64,000 nt of DNA from Lachnospiraceae bacterium NC2008 (GTDB taxonomy: Bacteria > Bacillota > Clostridia > Lachnospirales > Lachnospiraceae), in the NCBI GenBank assembly GCA_000687675.1, contig JHWS01000001.1, positions 1 through 64,000 of the forward strand. Direction: 5' to 3'. The notes beneath the pieces were generated by a model that was not told the origin of the DNA, searched no databases, and saw only the letters and a program-made list of their open reading frames with translations. A program made the position numbers and the translations under genes. Positions within the stretch are counted from its first letter, which is position 1. Every line of letters starts with the position of its first letter. Shown here in pieces: positions 61,027-64,000 of the stretch.

Positions 61027-63822
61027 TTATAACAACTGTCTTATAAGTTCGCTTGCTTCATCATATTCGAACTCATTAATTGCATGTTTGATTTCTATTA
61101 ACTGCTTTCTAATACCTTCGTCTAGCGGATATGTAAGAAGGTTATCTGTCTTTCTAGCAGCTTCATCCTGCTCTAAGAGGTCCAGGCTTCCCTGAAGAGA
61201 ATGAAGCATATTACAAAACTCTGTCCATGTAAGTTCTTCATCTCTAAACTGAGCTATATCTTCTCTTAGCATACCGCAGTCATTTAACACTCTCTTTATT
61301 TCATCAAGCATAGCCTTGTACTGTTCTATCATTAAGCCAGCCTCACGCTCGATTACTTTTGTATTGCCATCTCGTCCTGCATATTCCTGAATTCTGGCAA
61401 ATTCCGAAAGCTGCATAGCACCGATACCGGCCATAAGTCCCTTAAGGGCATGAACCTCATATATATATTCTCTAAAATGCCTGCTTTCAAGATAGTCCTC
61501 TATACGCTGCAAGTGAGCCGGGCCATCGTCATAGATAAATTTAAGTATCTGAAGGTACTTGCCCTTGTCATTACCATAATTTGCAAGTCCCTTTTCAACG
61601 TCAACATATGGAAGCGAAATCACAGCATCTGAGTAATCTGTATCATCAGATTTGTAAACCATATGGATATAATCAGCCGGCAGGAATTTCTTTAATACCG
61701 TTTCTATATCGCTTAAGTTAATAGGCTTTGGAATGAAATCCTGGAAGCCACTCTTTAAAAACATCTCCTTAGTTCCTGATATAGCATTGGCTGTAAGGGC
61801 TATAACAGTAAGATTCCTAACCTCTGGATCCGAGCTAAGTCTTATAAGCTTAGTAGTTTCGATACCGTCCATCTCAGGCATCATCTGGTCCATAAAGATC
61901 ATATTGTACCTGTTCTTAGCAATCTTCTGAAGGCACTCTGCACCACTTGAAGCAGTATCAACTCTAACCTGATACATAGTAAGGATGCCTCTGGCAACCT
62001 TAATATTAGTGATGTTATCATCAACAACAAGGACCTTGGCAAGAGGAGCTATAAAGCTCTTTTCATGCTCTTCATTGCCTGGAAGTTCAACTAAGTCAAA
62101 GTCACCCATCGGCTCATCATCAAGAATCTTCTGTCTAAAGTCGAATGAGAAAACGCTTCCTACACCGTAAGTGGATTTAACGCCGATTTTGCCCCCCATA
62201 GCTTCTACCAGCTTCTTTGAAATAGCTAGACCAAGTCCAGTTCCTTCTACAGTTCTGTTCTTAATCATATCTACTCGCTGGAAGCTACTAAATAAGGAAC
62301 TAAAATTCTCTTCCTTAATACCAACACCAGTATCTTCGACAGATACTTTAATATCAGCAAAGCCACCATTTCTTTCCCAATCTACATTAAGTCTTATGTA
62401 GCCACGTTTTGTATACTTTGCAGCATTATTTAAGATATTGGTAAATATCTGTCTGATATGTGTTTCATCCCCAAGCATTTTCTTTGGGAGAGAGTCTTTA
62501 ACATGGGTAATAAGCTCGATATTTTTATCATGAAGCTTAAGGTTAATCATATTGCAGACGTCTTTTATAAGGACTCCAAGATTATATGGAGCCTCCACAA
62601 TTTCCATCTTACCTGTCTCTATCTTTGAAAAGTCAAGTATACCGTTAATTATGGATAGAAGTGAATTGCCGGCATTGCGGATGTTCTTGGCATTTTCCTC
62701 AACATTGGCATTGATATTGTCATGAAGAATCATCTCTGACATACCTATGATGGCATTCATAGGTGTACGGATTTCATGAGACATATTGGCAAGGAAGACT
62801 GACTTGGCAACGTTTGCCTTCTCAGCTTCGTTTTTAAGTTCTATAAGTCTTTCTGTGGTTTCATACTCTTCTGTCTTATCGCTTATCCAGATAGTGGACC
62901 CCTTAAAAGTATTCCTGTCATAAAATGGAACTATAGATATCTGATATCTTTTATCACCAAATACCATCATTTCCTTGTCATTGCTGGCAAGTCTGGCAAT
63001 CATATCATCGTGAGTTGCCTCGTATTTAAGTTCTGGGAAGAAGTTCTTGGCTCTTTCATTACAAAGAAGCATCTTTCCAGTTGTATCAAGCACTACAAAG
63101 CCTTCTTCAATTGTGTCAAGGATGTCATCTTTAGCCATCTGAGTTGAGTCAAACATCCTGTATTTGTAGATGCAGACAAGAATCAATGCCCAGGTAAGCA
63201 CTAATACAAATGCCGTAAAATTGTAACCATAGTTTATTGTAAATATATGACCTATGTTTCCAAATACTGGCAAAAGTATAATTAATGCAACAAGAAGTGA
63301 GCCGGCATTGGTCTTAACTTTACTTATCCTGTAATGAAGCATAGTTACATATGAACACAAAAAACAAAGTGCTGATGTAACAACAAGTTCAGCCAGTTTG
63401 AGCGGTCCATACATATACGTAAGCCTGTAATATTCGTTGTCGGAAATAAGGCTTGGAGATACAAAATAAAGCTCCCTTCCCTTTACAAAAATAACCATAC
63501 AGGTATCGATAATAATAAAGCCTACGAGTAAGCTTTCAATAACTTTTGGAATCTTTATTCTGCTTGATATAAGGGAGAACATTCCAAGAAATAATACAAA
63601 TGCTGTAGTTGAAAATGCCTGAAGCTTAGCTGCAAATATAAGCTCACCAAAATTATCTGCGGTTAATTCCATAAGATAACCACAGCAAGCAACTGTAACA
63701 GCCATACCTGTATAGCCCATAACGCCCTGCAGGTTAGAAGATTTTGTTCTATTAAAAATGATAAGCGAGGCTATAACTCCAAGTAAGCTAAGCCCCGCTA
63801 ATGATATAAGTAATAAATGCAA
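61027..63822 (-). CDS. Hybrid sensor histidine kinase with REC and Hpt domains
   Basis: 931 residues with a TTG start (GGAG seven bases upstream). A 7TM sensor domain (about 1-222), PAS-like domain (about 232-315), HisKA with His349 in SHEIRTP, HATPase (about 455-565, DTGVGI, GTGLGLAISKKLV), a receiver with Asp645 in FMDQMMPEMDG, and an Hpt domain with His791 in VHALKG. It is a full phosphorelay in one chain, membrane bound. The signal is unknown. A consensus promoter lies just upstream. The REC-Hpt protein at 19102 could be a partner. Confidence 0.93.
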   Translation of the reverse strand: MHLLLISLAGLSLLGVIASLIIFNRTKSSNLQGVMGYTGMAVTVACCGYLMELTADNFGELIFAAKLQAFSTTAFVLFLGMFSLISSRIKIPKVIESLLVGFIIIDTCMVIFVKGRELYFVSPSLISDNEYYRLTYMYGPLKLAELVVTSALCFLCSYVTMLHYRISKVKTNAGSLLVALIILLPVFGNIGHIFTINYGYNFTAFVLVLTWALILVCIYKYRMFDSTQMAKDDILDTIEEGFVVLDTTGKMLLCNERAKNFFPELKYEATHDDMIARLASNDKEMMVFGDKRYQISIVPFYDRNTFKGSTIWISDKTEEYETTERLIELKNEAEKANVAKSVFLANMSHEIRTPMNAIIGMSEMILHDNINANVEENAKNIRNAGNSLLSIINGILDFSKIETGKMEIVEAPYNLGVLIKDVCNMINLKLHDKNIELITHVKDSLPKKMLGDETHIRQIFTNILNNAAKYTKRGYIRLNVDWERNGGFADIKVSVEDTGVGIKEENFSSLFSSFQRVDMIKNRTVEGTGLGLAISKKLVEAMGGKIGVKSTYGVGSVFSFDFRQKILDDEPMGDFDLVELPGNEEHEKSFIAPLAKVLVVDDNITNIKVARGILTMYQVRVDTASSGAECLQKIAKNRYNMIFMDQMMPEMDGIETTKLIRLSSDPEVRNLTVIALTANAISGTKEMFLKSGFQDFIPKPINLSDIETVLKKFLPADYIHMVYKSDDTDYSDAVISLPYVDVEKGLANYGNDKGKYLQILKFIYDDGPAHLQRIEDYLESRHFREYIYEVHALKGLMAGIGAMQLSEFARIQEYAGRDGNTKVIEREAGLMIEQYKAMLDEIKRVLNDCGMLREDIAQFRDEELTWTEFCNMLHSLQGSLDLLEQDEAARKTDNLLTYPLDEGIRKQLIEIKHAINEFEYDEASELIRQLL

Positions 63823-63852
63823 TTTTTGGCTCCATCACTTTAGAATAAGTAA

Positions 63853-63881
63853 ATTATACAAAAAAGTGATACTAGTGTCAA
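63853..63881 (-). promoter_or_regulatory. Consensus sigma-A promoter of the hybrid kinase
   Basis: Minus strand TTGACA (63876-63881), 17-base spacer, TATAAT (63853-63858), an exact match to the sigma-70/A consensus. The leader is only about 25 bases. Confidence 0.85.
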
Positions 63882-63890
63882 AAACGTAAA

Positions 63891-64000
63891 TTAGTGCATT
63901 TTTCCTACCATATGAACGAATTCCTGATTGTTTCTTGTCTTTGCAAAACAGTCAAGAACCCAGTTAAGAGTATCATCACCTCTAATAGAATCATTGAAGC
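63891..64000 (-). CDS. C-terminal end of a gene, probably Rho
   Basis: 36 codons to a TAA at 63891-63893. The end reads NWVLDCFAKTRNNQEFVHMVGKMH. Clostridial Rho termination factors end with a similar KTRNNQEF stretch. Only the last part is visible, so identity rests on this short similarity. Confidence 0.5.
   Translation of the reverse strand, partial: FNDSIRGDDTLNWVLDCFAKTRNNQEFVHMVGKMH

Overview
The window is about 64 kb of low-GC chromosome. It most likely comes from an anaerobic Firmicute of class Clostridia, probably Lachnospiraceae. The clues are strong AGGAGG ribosome binding sites with frequent TTG/GTG starts, the rpmE-DUF1385-prmC-prfA and dgt-dnaG-rpoD-trmK clusters, a single-chain clostridial PurL, a DUF4364 protein, and a type A RNase P RNA. 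Nearly everything is on the minus strand. Only a small acidic-protein gene (14420), a zinc-ribbon/ABC-transporter operon (32176-36073) and an AraC regulator (38947) are on the plus strand.

Layout from left to right: the 5' part of a group IIC intron (1-317) sits directly behind an intrinsic terminator. Three paralogous zinc-ribbon membrane proteins follow (377-2919), then proC, a membrane-anchored clostripain-type protease, DUF1294 and argG. Next come a Lon-like AAA+ ATPase, an Rrf2 regulator, mnmA, cysK and ridA, an island that suggests sulfur or cysteine metabolism. An AAA ATPase and an acidic protein made of two repeats (13040-14959) flank an array of 10-bp repeats. Then come a transglutaminase-like pair, a SpoVB-like flippase, azlCD, a REC-Hpt protein, a zinc-ribbon/TPR protein with a 51-residue partner, folC-valS, thiamine pyrophosphokinase, and a nuclease-helicase coupled to a membrane-anchored protein with a toxin-like domain.

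The 30.0-31.0 kb gap has no convincing gene but holds a 232-nt rod-shaped RNA candidate and one copy of a structured repeat that also occurs twice near argG. After glnB and DUF2812 come the plus-strand ABC exporter operon, a split purine module (AICAR transformylase plus PurO-type IMP cyclohydrolase), AraC, prfA-prmC-DUF1385-rpmE, an AGCS alanine symporter, DUF4364, a radical SAM protein, malic enzyme, rarA and rnpB. The right end is a probable macromolecular-synthesis operon, purL-dgt-dnaG-rpoD-trmK-nucleoside kinase. It is preceded by a TetR regulator, a hypothetical protein, a large hybrid histidine kinase with a consensus promoter, and the 3' end of a probable rho gene.

Most of the window is core metabolism and information processing. 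The least explained signals are the covarying structured repeat behind terminators, the long rod RNA, the helically phased 10-bp repeats between the AAA ATPase and the duplicated acidic protein, and the toxin-like secreted domain. Functions were assigned from recognised sequence features only; no database search was run.
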